Assembly: GCA_018828205.1 (NCBI GenBank)
Contig: JAHJWA010000149.1
Span: forward strand, 1-13,800
DNA from: Alphaproteobacteria bacterium
Lineage (GTDB): Bacteria > Pseudomonadota > Alphaproteobacteria > Sphingomonadales > Sphingomonadaceae
DNA length: 13,800 nucleotides
Direction: 5' to 3'
Shown here: piece after piece, positions 8,565-13,800 of the stretch
Layout of the letters: the number at the start of each line of letters is the position of its first letter
Numbering within the stretch: position 1 is the first letter of the stretch
The notes under the pieces: generated by a model
Databases searched by the model: none
Seen by the model: the letters and a program-made list of their open reading frames with translations, nothing else
What the model was told of the DNA's origin: nothing
Translations under genes and position numbers: made by a program

Positions 8565-8608
8565 GGCATGTCCTGTTGGCTTGAGGCTGGTGGCGAAAGC
8601 CGAAAAGG

Positions 8609-8662
8609 GAAAAAGCAAAAGGCCCGGGACGGGGAGGGGGGGGAGGGTACGCCCCGGGCCTT
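8609..8662 (-). terminator. Terminator-like hairpin between ahpC and ahpF
   Basis: Arms at 8650-8662 (cgccccgggcctt) and 8619-8631 (aaggcccgggacg) pair over 13 bp with one G-T wobble around an 18-base loop. Reading leftward the stem runs into TTTTGCTTTTTC (8620-8609). The position, after ahpC and 45 bp before the ahpF start, suits an intrinsic terminator that lets only part of the transcripts continue into ahpF. Confidence 0.75.
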
Positions 8663-8670
8663 CCAGCAAA

Positions 8671-8685
8671 CCGGGCAAGGCCCGG
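8671..8685. repeat. Small inverted repeat in the ahpC-ahpF gap
   Basis: ccgggc (8671-8676) and gcccgg (8680-8685) form a perfect 6-bp stem with a 3-base loop. It lies between two larger hairpins, and its cccgg core could also pair with either arm of the terminator-like stem at 8619-8662, so alternative folds are possible. Confidence 0.5.
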
Positions 8686-8691
8686 GCGCTT

Positions 8692-8719
8692 CGCGGCCAC
8701 CGTCGAAACGGTGGCCGCG
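8692..8719 (-). repeat. Perfect 12-bp hairpin just after ahpC
   Basis: Positions 8692-8703 (cgcggccaccgt) and 8708-8719 (acggtggccgcg) are perfect inverted repeats around four bases. In the ahpC transcript the loop reads UUCG, a very stable tetraloop. It begins 22 bp after the ahpC stop and has no U-tract of its own. It most likely protects the ahpC mRNA 3' end from exonucleases or assists the terminator that follows. Confidence 0.7.
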
Positions 8720-8741
8720 GTAACGGTTCAGATCGCAGCGA

Positions 8742-9308
8742 TCAGATCTTGCCGACGAGGTCGAGCGAAGGAGCCAGCGTGTCGCCGCCTTCTTCCCACG
8801 CCGCGGGGCAGACCTGGCCCGGGTTGTTGCGAACGTATTGCGCGGCCTTGATCTTGCGGGTCAGTTCGTTGGCGTTGCGGCCGACGCCTTCGCAGGTCTG
8901 TTCCATGATCTGGATCACGCCATCGGGATCGATGACGAAGGTCGCGCGGTCGGCGAGACCCATGTCTTCGCGCAGCACGTCGAAATTCTTCGACAGCGTG
9001 TGGAGCTGGTCGCCAAGGAAGGCGAACTTGAGCTTGCCGATGCGTTCGCTGGTGTCGTGCCAGGCCTTGTGCGCGAAATGCGTGTCGGTCGAGACGCCGT
9101 AGACTTCGACGCCCATCTTCTGGAGCATGTCGTAATGCTCGCCGAGGTCTTCGAGTTCGGTCGGGCAGACGAAGGTGAAGTCGGCCGGATAGAAGAAGAA
9201 CACCGCCCACTTGCCGGCGATATCGTCCTGCGTGACTTCGAAAAAGTCCTTGCCGGCCTGGAAGGCGTTGGCTTTGAACGGCTTGAGCTGACTACCGATG
9301 ATACCCAT
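8742..9308 (-). CDS. ahpC: Alkyl hydroperoxide reductase subunit C, 2-Cys peroxiredoxin (AhpC)
   Basis: AhpC is the cytoplasmic peroxiredoxin that reduces hydrogen peroxide and organic hydroperoxides and is recycled by AhpF. From ATG 9308 the product is 188 aa, the usual size. The peroxidatic cysteine is C48 in PADFTFVCPTELEDL and the resolving cysteine is C167 in NNPGQVCPAAWEEG, so it belongs to the typical 2-Cys AhpC/Prx1 group. GVSTDTHFAHKAWH is also characteristic. This ATG has GGAGA at 9314-9318; an in-frame ATG at 9368 would add 20 residues foreign to the family and include promoter sequence. It is the first gene of an ahpC-ahpF pair, with terminator-like structures between them. Confidence 0.97.
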   Translation of the reverse strand: MGIIGSQLKPFKANAFQAGKDFFEVTQDDIAGKWAVFFFYPADFTFVCPTELEDLGEHYDMLQKMGVEVYGVSTDTHFAHKAWHDTSERIGKLKFAFLGDQLHTLSKNFDVLREDMGLADRATFVIDPDGVIQIMEQTCEGVGRNANELTRKIKAAQYVRNNPGQVCPAAWEEGGDTLAPSLDLVGKI

Positions 9309-9344
9309 GAGAATCTCCAAATTTGGGGTGAAACTGATGGGTGA

Positions 9345-9373
9345 CAGATAGGCGCTGTTGCGCCGCACAAAAG
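9345..9373 (-). promoter_or_regulatory. Candidate ahpC promoter
   Basis: Reading leftward, CTTTTG (9373-9368) and TATCTG (9350-9345) are separated by exactly 17 bp, about 36 bp before the ahpC ATG. The spacer contains the inverted repeat ggcgc-tgtt-gcgcc (9351-9364). The -35 element is weak, which would fit an activator-dependent promoter with the candidate operator at 9384-9410 just upstream. Picked by eye. Confidence 0.35.
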
Positions 9374-9383
9374 CGATATTGTG

Positions 9384-9410
9384 CGATTGCTAACATCGGA
9401 ATTATCAATC
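9384..9410. promoter_or_regulatory. Candidate operator upstream of ahpC
   Basis: CGATT (9384-9388), ten bases, then GAATT (9399-9403) followed by atcaatc. The same CGATT-N9-GAATT arrangement occurs upstream of katG in the same orientation and at nearly the same distance (76 versus 84 bp from the ATG). The site also contains cgat-N7-atcg. It sits immediately upstream of the candidate -35, the usual place for an OxyR-type activator. The regulator is inferred. Confidence 0.4.
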
Positions 9411-9448
9411 AGTGGCGCGGAACTTTCGCAAAGCGCCGCGAAACGGGG

Positions 9449-10525
9449 TCAGGCTCCGCACTGGGCGCGGTGGAGCAGGCGGTGATCCGCCAGCACCAGC
9501 GCCATCATCGCCTCGACCACCGGCACCCCGCGAATGCCGACGCAGGGGTCGTGGCGCCCCTTGGTGCTGACCTCCACCGCCTCGCCCTGTCGGTTGACGC
9601 TCTCGACCGGGGTGAGGATCGAACTGGTGGGCTTGAAGGCGACGCGCAAGGTCACCGGCTGGCCCGTCGAGATGCCGCCGGCGATCCCGCCGGCGTGATT
9701 GGCCTCGAAGCGCGGGCCGGAGCCGTCCTGTGCGGGTCGCATCGGGTCGGCATTGTCTTCGCCCGAAAGCCGCGCGGCCGCAAAGCCGTCGCCGATCTCG
9801 ACGCCCTTGACCGCGTTGATCCCCATCATCGCCGCGGCAAGATCGGCATCGAGCTTGGCGTAGATCGGCGCCCCCCAGCCTGCGGGCACCCCCGTCGCGA
9901 CGCATTCGACCACCGCGCCGAGCGAGGAACCCGCCTTGCGCGCGGCATCGACGCTGGCTTCCCAGCGTTTCGCCGCTTCAGCATCGGGGCACCAGAAGGG
10001 ATTGCGCGCGATTTCCTCCGCATCGAACGCCGCCGGGTCGATCGCATCGCCGCCGATCTCGGCGACATAGGCGAGGATCTCCACCTCGGGTATGACCAGC
10101 CGCGCCACCGCGCCCGCCGCCACCCGCATCGCGGTCTCGCGCGCCGAACTGCGCCCGCCGCCGCGATAGTCGCGAAGCCCGTATTTGGCGTCATAGGCAT
10201 AGTCGGCGTGACCCGGCCGATAGGTGTTGGCGATCTGCGAATAGTCCTTCGAGCGCTGATCGGTGTTCTCGATCTGCAGCGCGATCGGTGTGCCGGTGGT
10301 GCGGCCCTCGAAGGTGCCCGAAAGGACGCGCACCTCGTCCGCCTCGCGTCGCTGGGTGGTGTATCTGGACTGCCCGGGTTTGCGCGCATCGAGGAAGGGC
10401 TGGATGTCGCTCTCGGCCAGTTCCAGCCCCGGCGGGCAGCCGTCGACCACCGCGCCGATCGCGGGTCCATGGCTCTCGCCCCAGGTGGTGAAACGCAAGA
10501 CGCGCCCGAATGTGTTCCAGCTCAT
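9449..10525 (-). CDS. aroC: Chorismate synthase (AroC)
   Basis: AroC converts 5-enolpyruvylshikimate-3-phosphate to chorismate, the last step of the shikimate pathway, using reduced FMN. From ATG 10525 the product is 358 aa, normal for the bacterial enzyme. The first signature, WGESHGPAIGAVVDGCPPG, contains H19. H106 lies in RPGHADYAYDAKYG. The second signature is RGGGRSSARETAMRVAAG (121-138) and the third is around RFEANHAGGIAGGISTGQP. The protein begins MSWNTFGRVLRFTTWG, matching the family N-terminus, which rules out an in-frame ATG at 10708 inside the upstream repeat. No strong Shine-Dalgarno precedes the ATG. It ends 140 bp before the ahpC ATG in the same direction, with no clear intrinsic terminator between them. 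Confidence 0.96.
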   Translation of the reverse strand: MSWNTFGRVLRFTTWGESHGPAIGAVVDGCPPGLELAESDIQPFLDARKPGQSRYTTQRREADEVRVLSGTFEGRTTGTPIALQIENTDQRSKDYSQIANTYRPGHADYAYDAKYGLRDYRGGGRSSARETAMRVAAGAVARLVIPEVEILAYVAEIGGDAIDPAAFDAEEIARNPFWCPDAEAAKRWEASVDAARKAGSSLGAVVECVATGVPAGWGAPIYAKLDADLAAAMMGINAVKGVEIGDGFAAARLSGEDNADPMRPAQDGSGPRFEANHAGGIAGGISTGQPVTLRVAFKPTSSILTPVESVNRQGEAVEVSTKGRHDPCVGIRGVPVVEAMMALVLADHRLLHRAQCGA

Positions 10526-10585
10526 GGGGCGGGTTCTGGCGCAAGTCCGTCGATGTGTCCAACGGTGGTGGATGAAGGAATTTTT

Positions 10586-10738
10586 GGTTCGCGCGAAGAC
10601 GCGAAGACGCGAAGAGGGAGCGTCCGCGGCGAAGCCGCATTTTCGATCGGTAGCCGTGAGAAGCGGCTTGGTTCCAAGTCGAAGGCGGCTTCGCCGCGAG
10701 TTCGACATCTTCGCGTCTTGGCGTCTTCGCGCGAAACC
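10586..10738. repeat. Foldback (inverted-repeat) intergenic element between aroC and ruvA
   Basis: Most of the 287-bp aroC-ruvA interval is a foldback element of about 153 bp. The left arm (10586-10614) contains ttcgcgcgaag followed by tandem 8-bp units gcgaagac. The right arm (10709-10738) is its reverse complement with one inserted base and one mismatch over about 30 bp. Inside each arm is an inverted copy of a 13-bp hairpin, gcggcgaagccgc (10626-10638) and gcggcttcgccgc (10685-10697). Short central stems occur at 10652-10668 and 10667-10678. It resembles REP/BIME- or MITE-like intergenic repeats, and I associate similar gcgaagac repeats with sphingomonad genomes (memory, unverified). It carries no ORF of its own that I would call. 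Confidence 0.8.
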
Positions 10739-10812
10739 GAACCGGCGCAGCCTTTGCGGACAAAGCGCCCATGCGGCTGGCCAAAGCCGCCCGGTTGCGC
10801 CAAGAACAAATC

Positions 10813-11415
10813 ATGATTGCCAAGCTTAAAGGTCTGCTCGACGAAACCGGCGCCGACTGGGCGGTGATCGATGTCGCGGGCGTGGGCTATCTGGTCCATT
10901 GCTCGTCCAAGACGCTGGCGGCGCTGGGCGCCAAGGGCGAGGCCTGCACGCTGTTCACCGATCTCCAGGTCAGCGAGAACGACATGCGGCTGCTGGGCTT
11001 TGCCGAGGCGGGCGAGCGCGACTGGTTTCGGTTGCTCACCGGGGTGCAGGGCGTGGGCAGCAAGGTCGCGCTGGCGATCCTTTCCGCGCTCAGCCCGAGC
11101 GAATTGCGCGACGCCTGCGCGCGGGTGGACGCCGCCACGCTGGCGCGCGCGCAGGGCGTCGGCCCCAAGCTTGCGGCGCGGATCGTCAACGAGTTGAAGG
11201 ACAAGGCCGGCGCGCTGCCCGGCGGCGGCGAGGGCGGCGGGCTCGCGGCGATGCCGGTAGGCGGAGCCAGCGCCGACGCGGTCTCGGCCTTGCAGAACCT
11301 CGGCTTCAAACCCGCCGTCGCCGCGCAGGCCGTCGCCCGCGCGCAGAGCGAGCTGGGCGAGGGCGCGAGCGAGGGCGAGCTGATCCGCGTGGCGCTGAAA
11401 CGGGCGGCAGGGTGA
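10813..11415 (+). CDS. ruvA: Holliday junction branch-migration protein RuvA
   Basis: RuvA binds Holliday junctions as a tetramer and loads the RuvB helicase rings for branch migration during recombinational repair. From ATG 10813 the product is 200 aa, typical. It starts MIAKLKGLLDE, with the OB-fold domain to about residue 65. Two helix-hairpin-helix motifs follow (LLTGVQGVGSKVALAILSAL, residues 74-93, and ARAQGVGPKLAARIVNEL, 111-128), then a Gly-rich linker and the small C-terminal RuvB-binding domain (about 153-200). An in-frame ATG at 10771 would add 14 residues not seen in the family. The Shine-Dalgarno is weak. ruvC, often directly upstream in other bacteria, is absent here. The stop overlaps the next ORF's ATG (TGATG). 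Confidence 0.96.
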   Translation: MIAKLKGLLDETGADWAVIDVAGVGYLVHCSSKTLAALGAKGEACTLFTDLQVSENDMRLLGFAEAGERDWFRLLTGVQGVGSKVALAILSALSPSELRDACARVDAATLARAQGVGPKLAARIVNELKDKAGALPGGGEGGGLAAMPVGGASADAVSALQNLGFKPAVAAQAVARAQSELGEGASEGELIRVALKRAAG

Positions 11416-11639
11416 TGCTGTTCGTTCGAGGCATCAAGGGCAACATTAAGCTGAACCCCGGGATCAAGGAATTTGGCTTCATTGTAATCGTTCTTGGGTT
11501 GCTGATTGGATCAACCATTCACTGGGGCTGGGGCCTGCGAGGAGCGATCCAGAAATGTGAAAGTGCAGGCGGAACCTGGGTCGGTGGTACGTTGAAGGGT
11601 GCATATTGTGCACTTGCACCCCATCAGGACGACACCTGA
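11415..11639 (+). CDS. Small single-pass membrane protein encoded between ruvA and ruvB, function unknown
   Basis: This 74-aa ORF lies exactly between ruvA and ruvB, overlapping the ruvA stop and the ruvB start by one base each (TGATG at both ends), so it is very likely translated. I do not recognise a named family. It has a basic N-terminus (R5, K8, K12, K18), a hydrophobic helix FGFIVIVLGLLIGSTIHWGW (residues 20-39) and a tail with two cysteines, C48 and C65, flanking ESAGGTW and GTLKGAY. The positive-inside rule puts the tail in the periplasm, where the cysteines could form a disulfide. Codon use is unlike its neighbours: by hand count 30 of 74 sense codons end in A or T, whereas ruvA and ruvB almost always use G or C. 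That suggests recent acquisition or weak selection. GTG 11412 is an alternative start. Confidence 0.72.
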   Translation: MLFVRGIKGNIKLNPGIKEFGFIVIVLGLLIGSTIHWGWGLRGAIQKCESAGGTWVGGTLKGAYCALAPHQDDT

Positions 11640-12673
11640 TGACCGACCCCGTTCCCCTTCACACCCCCGCCCGCCAGCCCGACGATCCCGATGCGGCGCT
11701 GCGGCCCCAGTCGCTCGCCGAATTCGTCGGACAGAAGGCGGCGCGCGAAAATCTGCGGGTGTTCATCGAGGCCGCCCGGTCGCGCGGCGAGGCGATGGAT
11801 CATGTGCTGTTCTTCGGGCCGCCCGGGCTGGGCAAGACCACGCTCGCGCAGATCGTCGCGAAGGAGCTCGGGGTCGGCTTCCGCTCCACCTCGGGTCCGG
11901 TGATCGCCAAGGCGGGGGATCTCGCGGCGCTGCTGACCAATCTCGAGCCCCACGACGTGCTGTTCATCGACGAGATCCACCGGCTCAATCCCGTGGTCGA
12001 GGAAATCCTCTATCCGGCGATGGAGGACCGCGCGCTCGATATCATCATCGGCGAGGGCCCCTCGGCGCGCAGCGTGCGGATCGACCTGCCGCCCTTCACG
12101 CTGGTGGGCGCGACCACGCGGCAGGGGCTGCTGACCACACCCTTGCGCGACCGCTTCGGGATTCCCGTGCGGCTCAATTTCTACACCGAGGACGAATTGC
12201 TCAAGGTTGTGACGAGGGCTGCGGGCCTGCTCGACCTGGGAATCGACGAGGGCGGCGCGCGCGAGATCGCGCGGCGCAGCCGCGGGACCCCGCGCGTCGC
12301 CGGGCGGCTGATGCGCCGGGTGCGCGACTTCGCGCATGTGGCGGGCGACGGCACGGTCACCGCCGGGGTCGCCGATGCCGCGCTGACCCGGCTCGAGGTC
12401 GATTCGCTGGGTCTCGATGCGATGGACCGGCGCTATCTCACCATGATCGCAACCACCTATGTCGGCGGTCCGGTCGGGGTCGAGACGCTCGCCGCGGGTC
12501 TGTCCGAGCCGCGCGACACGGTCGAGGAGGTGATCGAACCCTATCTGATCCAACTCGGGCTGATCGCCCGCACCGCGCGCGGGCGCTGCCTCAACGAGGG
12601 CGGCTGGCGGCATCTGGGGCTGGCGCCTCCCGGGCCGACCGGTCAGCCGAATCTGTTCGACGAAGAGGGTTGA
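11639..12673 (+). CDS. ruvB: Holliday junction branch-migration ATPase RuvB
   Basis: RuvB is the hexameric AAA+ motor that drives branch migration with RuvA. From ATG 11639 the product is 344 aa, typical. Walker A is GPPGLGKTT (60-68) and Walker B is LFIDEIH (DEIH at 111-114). Sensor I and arginine-finger regions are visible as GATTRQGLLTTPLRDRFGI, and sensor II as RGTPRVAGRLMRRVRDF. The C-terminal winged-helix domain includes YVGGPVGVETLAAGLSEP and the end GPTGQPNLFDEEG. The start is set by the family N-terminus (LRPQSLAEFVGQ near residue 21), by AGGA at 11626-11629, and by the TGATG overlap with the preceding small ORF; an in-frame ATG at 11606 is less likely. It is the last gene of the ruvA-orf-ruvB unit. 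Confidence 0.97.
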   Translation: MTDPVPLHTPARQPDDPDAALRPQSLAEFVGQKAARENLRVFIEAARSRGEAMDHVLFFGPPGLGKTTLAQIVAKELGVGFRSTSGPVIAKAGDLAALLTNLEPHDVLFIDEIHRLNPVVEEILYPAMEDRALDIIIGEGPSARSVRIDLPPFTLVGATTRQGLLTTPLRDRFGIPVRLNFYTEDELLKVVTRAAGLLDLGIDEGGAREIARRSRGTPRVAGRLMRRVRDFAHVAGDGTVTAGVADAALTRLEVDSLGLDAMDRRYLTMIATTYVGGPVGVETLAAGLSEPRDTVEEVIEPYLIQLGLIARTARGRCLNEGGWRHLGLAPPGPTGQPNLFDEEG

Positions 12674-12701
12674 GCGGCCGGTAATCTTGGTCCCGTCACC
12701 G

Positions 12702-12716
12702 GTCCCGCTGCGGGAC
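12702..12716 (+). terminator. Weak hairpin after ruvB
   Basis: gtcccg (12702-12707) and cgggac (12711-12716) form a perfect 6-bp stem with loop ctg, 28 bp after the ruvB stop. There is no T-run after it on the plus strand, so it is at best part of a factor-dependent end of the ruv transcript. Confidence 0.3.
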
Positions 12717-12750
12717 AAGGCAGTCAAACCGCTGGCTTTTCGGACCGGAA

Positions 12751-12779
12751 TTTACTTTTTAGCCATCACGCGGATAGTA
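12751..12779 (+). promoter_or_regulatory. Candidate promoter for the Ser/Thr-rich protein gene
   Basis: TTTACT (12751-12756) and ATAGTA (12774-12779) are 17 bp apart in the only AT-rich patch of the ruvB-downstream interval, about 77 bp before the ATG at 12857. Neither box is a good consensus match. Confidence 0.25.
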
Positions 12780-12856
12780 AACGAATCTGCACGTGAGGCC
12801 TTTTCGGTGTAATGACCCTTCCGGCCCTCGTGCCGGTCGAAACAGGAATTTCAACG

Positions 12857-13800
12857 ATGTCGGTAAAAGCAGCTCTCGCAAAACTGTCGGCCACCGCTGC
12901 GGGTGGCGCGCTTCTGGCGGGCGGCGCGGTGCATGTCGCCGAGAAGCCGATCACCGACAGTCCTTCGTTCAAATCGGCCAAGGCCGAGCCGCGGCAGATC
13001 AAGATGATCAAGCAGACCCCGCGGCCGGTGGCGCAGCGCACGGTCCCCCGGCGCGAGCCGGTTGCGACCCGGACGATCCCGCGCCAGGTCGAATGCATCC
13101 CCGCGACCTCGCCCGAGGCCGCCTATGCCAGCGGCACCATCTGCCCGCCGGTCTATCGCACCGCGCTGGCCCCGGTTCCGGTCCCCCCGCTTCCCGAAGC
13201 GCGGCCGCTGGCCGGCGGTGGCGGTACGCGCTCGATCCCCTCCGGCGGCGGCGGGTTCGGCGGCGGCGGTGGCGGCTTCTTCGGCGGCTTCTTCGGCGGC
13301 AGCGGCGGCGGCAGCACCAGCGTGGTGGTCAACACCACCAGCGGGACCCCCGACATCATCATCGACATCGACAATTCGAACGAGAACTCCACCGGCGGAT
13401 CGTCGAGCTCGACTTCGACCACCACGGGCGGGGTTTCGACCAGCACCGGCTCGGTGAGCACCTCGACCTCCACCGGCGCGGTCAGCACCTCGACAGGCTC
13501 GGTGAGCACCTCGACGGGTGCGGTCAGCACCTCCACCGGTTCGGTCAGCACCTCCACCGGTTCGGTGAGCACCTCGACGGGGGCGATCACCAGCAGCACC
13601 ACCTCGAGCTCTTCGGGCGATGTCTCGACCAGCACCTCGACCTCGGGCAACATCACCTCGAGCACCAGCTCGTCGACCTCGTCCTCAAGCTCGTCCTCGA
13701 CCTCGAGCTCGACATCTTCGAGCACCAGCAGTTCGACCTCTTCGAGCACCTCGGGCGATGTCAGCACGACCAGCGGCACCACCAGCGGGACCGATGTTCC
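12857..13800 (+). CDS. Exported low-complexity Ser/Thr-rich repeat protein, 3' end missing
   Basis: The frame is open from ATG 12857 (AGGAA at about 12843-12847) to the window end, 314 codons. I do not recognise the family. Residues 5-28 are Ala/Gly/Leu-rich and look like a signal peptide or N-terminal anchor. Residues 40-117 are Pro/Arg-rich with two cysteines (C80, C96). Residues 118-153 are Gly-rich with FFGGFFGG. A short hydrophobic/acidic strand, PDIIIDID, follows near 165-172. From about 176 the protein is almost entirely Ser/Thr/Gly, with seven units of VSTSTG(S/A) and then long Ser/Thr runs. This layout suggests a secreted or surface protein, possibly a glycosylated stalk or an adhesin linker; the C-terminus, where an anchoring signal would sit, is beyond the edge. 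Codon use matches the GC-rich neighbours. Confidence 0.75.
   Translation, partial: MSVKAALAKLSATAAGGALLAGGAVHVAEKPITDSPSFKSAKAEPRQIKMIKQTPRPVAQRTVPRREPVATRTIPRQVECIPATSPEAAYASGTICPPVYRTALAPVPVPPLPEARPLAGGGGTRSIPSGGGGFGGGGGGFFGGFFGGSGGGSTSVVVNTTSGTPDIIIDIDNSNENSTGGSSSSTSTTTGGVSTSTGSVSTSTSTGAVSTSTGSVSTSTGAVSTSTGSVSTSTGSVSTSTGAITSSTTSSSSGDVSTSTSTSGNITSSTSSSTSSSSSSSTSSSTSSSTSSSTSSSTSGDVSTTSGTTSGTDV
13433..13585 (+). repeat. Tandem 21-bp repeats coding for VSTSTG(S/A)
   Basis: Seven consecutive units start at 13433, 13454, 13481, 13502, 13523, 13544 and 13565. All are 21 bp except the second, which is 27 bp because of an extra Ser-Thr pair. Units encode Val-Ser-Thr-Ser-Thr-Gly followed by Ser or Ala. 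Since units are multiples of three, copy-number change would lengthen or shorten the protein without a frameshift. Confidence 0.88.

Noticed and set aside
6963..8723. 586-codon open frame antisense to ahpF
   Set aside because: Same GC-bias artefact; the AhpF motifs are all on the minus strand.
9411..9448. Possible terminator of aroC (short inverted repeats ggcgc/gcgcc and cttt/aaag)
   Set aside because: The stems are short and no T-tract follows in the aroC direction, so an intrinsic terminator cannot be supported.
10593..10616. Tandem gcgaagac units considered as a CRISPR-like array
   Set aside because: Only three 8-bp units with no spacers; they form one arm of an inverted repeat.
9341..10816. 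491-codon plus-strand open frame across aroC
   Set aside because: Antisense to chorismate synthase, and it crosses the intergenic foldback repeat; no family resemblance.
13153..13782. Repetitive minus-strand frame rich in VEVLTEP units
   Set aside because: It is the reverse reading of the 21-bp repeats. The plus-strand frame has a start codon with RBS, an export-like N-terminus and continuous modular structure.

Overview
The window is about 13.8 kb of GC-rich (strongly GC3-biased) bacterial chromosome. Gene content and order point to an alphaproteobacterium, most likely a sphingomonad (Sphingomonadales): secB-murJ runs divergently from a Tim44/TimA-like gene, mltA and an Smr-domain gene, with ruvAB and aroC nearby. 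This assignment rests on remembered gene order and protein character, not on a database search. There are 12 protein-coding genes. murJ is cut by the left edge and a Ser/Thr-rich protein is cut by the right edge. I see no rRNA, tRNA, CRISPR array, transposase or phage gene.

Layout. (1) 1-1760, minus strand: secB followed by murJ (lipid II flippase), an export and envelope pair. (2) 2032-4523, plus strand: Tim44/TimA-like membrane protein, mltA (lytic transglycosylase lipoprotein) and an Smr-domain protein. They share a 271-bp divergent promoter interval with secB; mltA and smr overlap at ATGA. (3) 4555-9308, minus strand: a peroxide-detoxification block of katG, ahpF and ahpC. ahpC and ahpF are separated by a terminator-like structure, ahpF ends in a second intrinsic terminator, and katG has its own leader. 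The katG and ahpC leaders share a candidate operator motif at a similar distance from the start codon. No oxyR gene lies in the window. (4) 9449-10525, minus strand: aroC (chorismate synthase). (5) 10526-10812: an intergenic region dominated by a foldback repeat of about 150 bp. (6) 10813-12673, plus strand: ruvA, a 74-codon membrane-protein ORF of atypical codon use, and ruvB, coupled through two TGATG stop/start overlaps; ruvC is not adjacent. (7) 12857-13800, plus strand: a secreted-looking protein with a Pro/Arg-rich segment, a Gly-rich segment and a Ser/Thr repeat region containing 21-bp tandem repeats.

Most of the window is housekeeping (envelope assembly, protein export, oxidative-stress defence, aromatic amino acid synthesis, Holliday-junction processing). 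I found no convincing unknown multi-gene system. The least explained parts are the small ORF inside ruvAB, the foldback repeat upstream of ruvA, the shared katG/ahpC motif, the stacked hairpins between ahpC and ahpF, and the low-complexity protein at the right edge.
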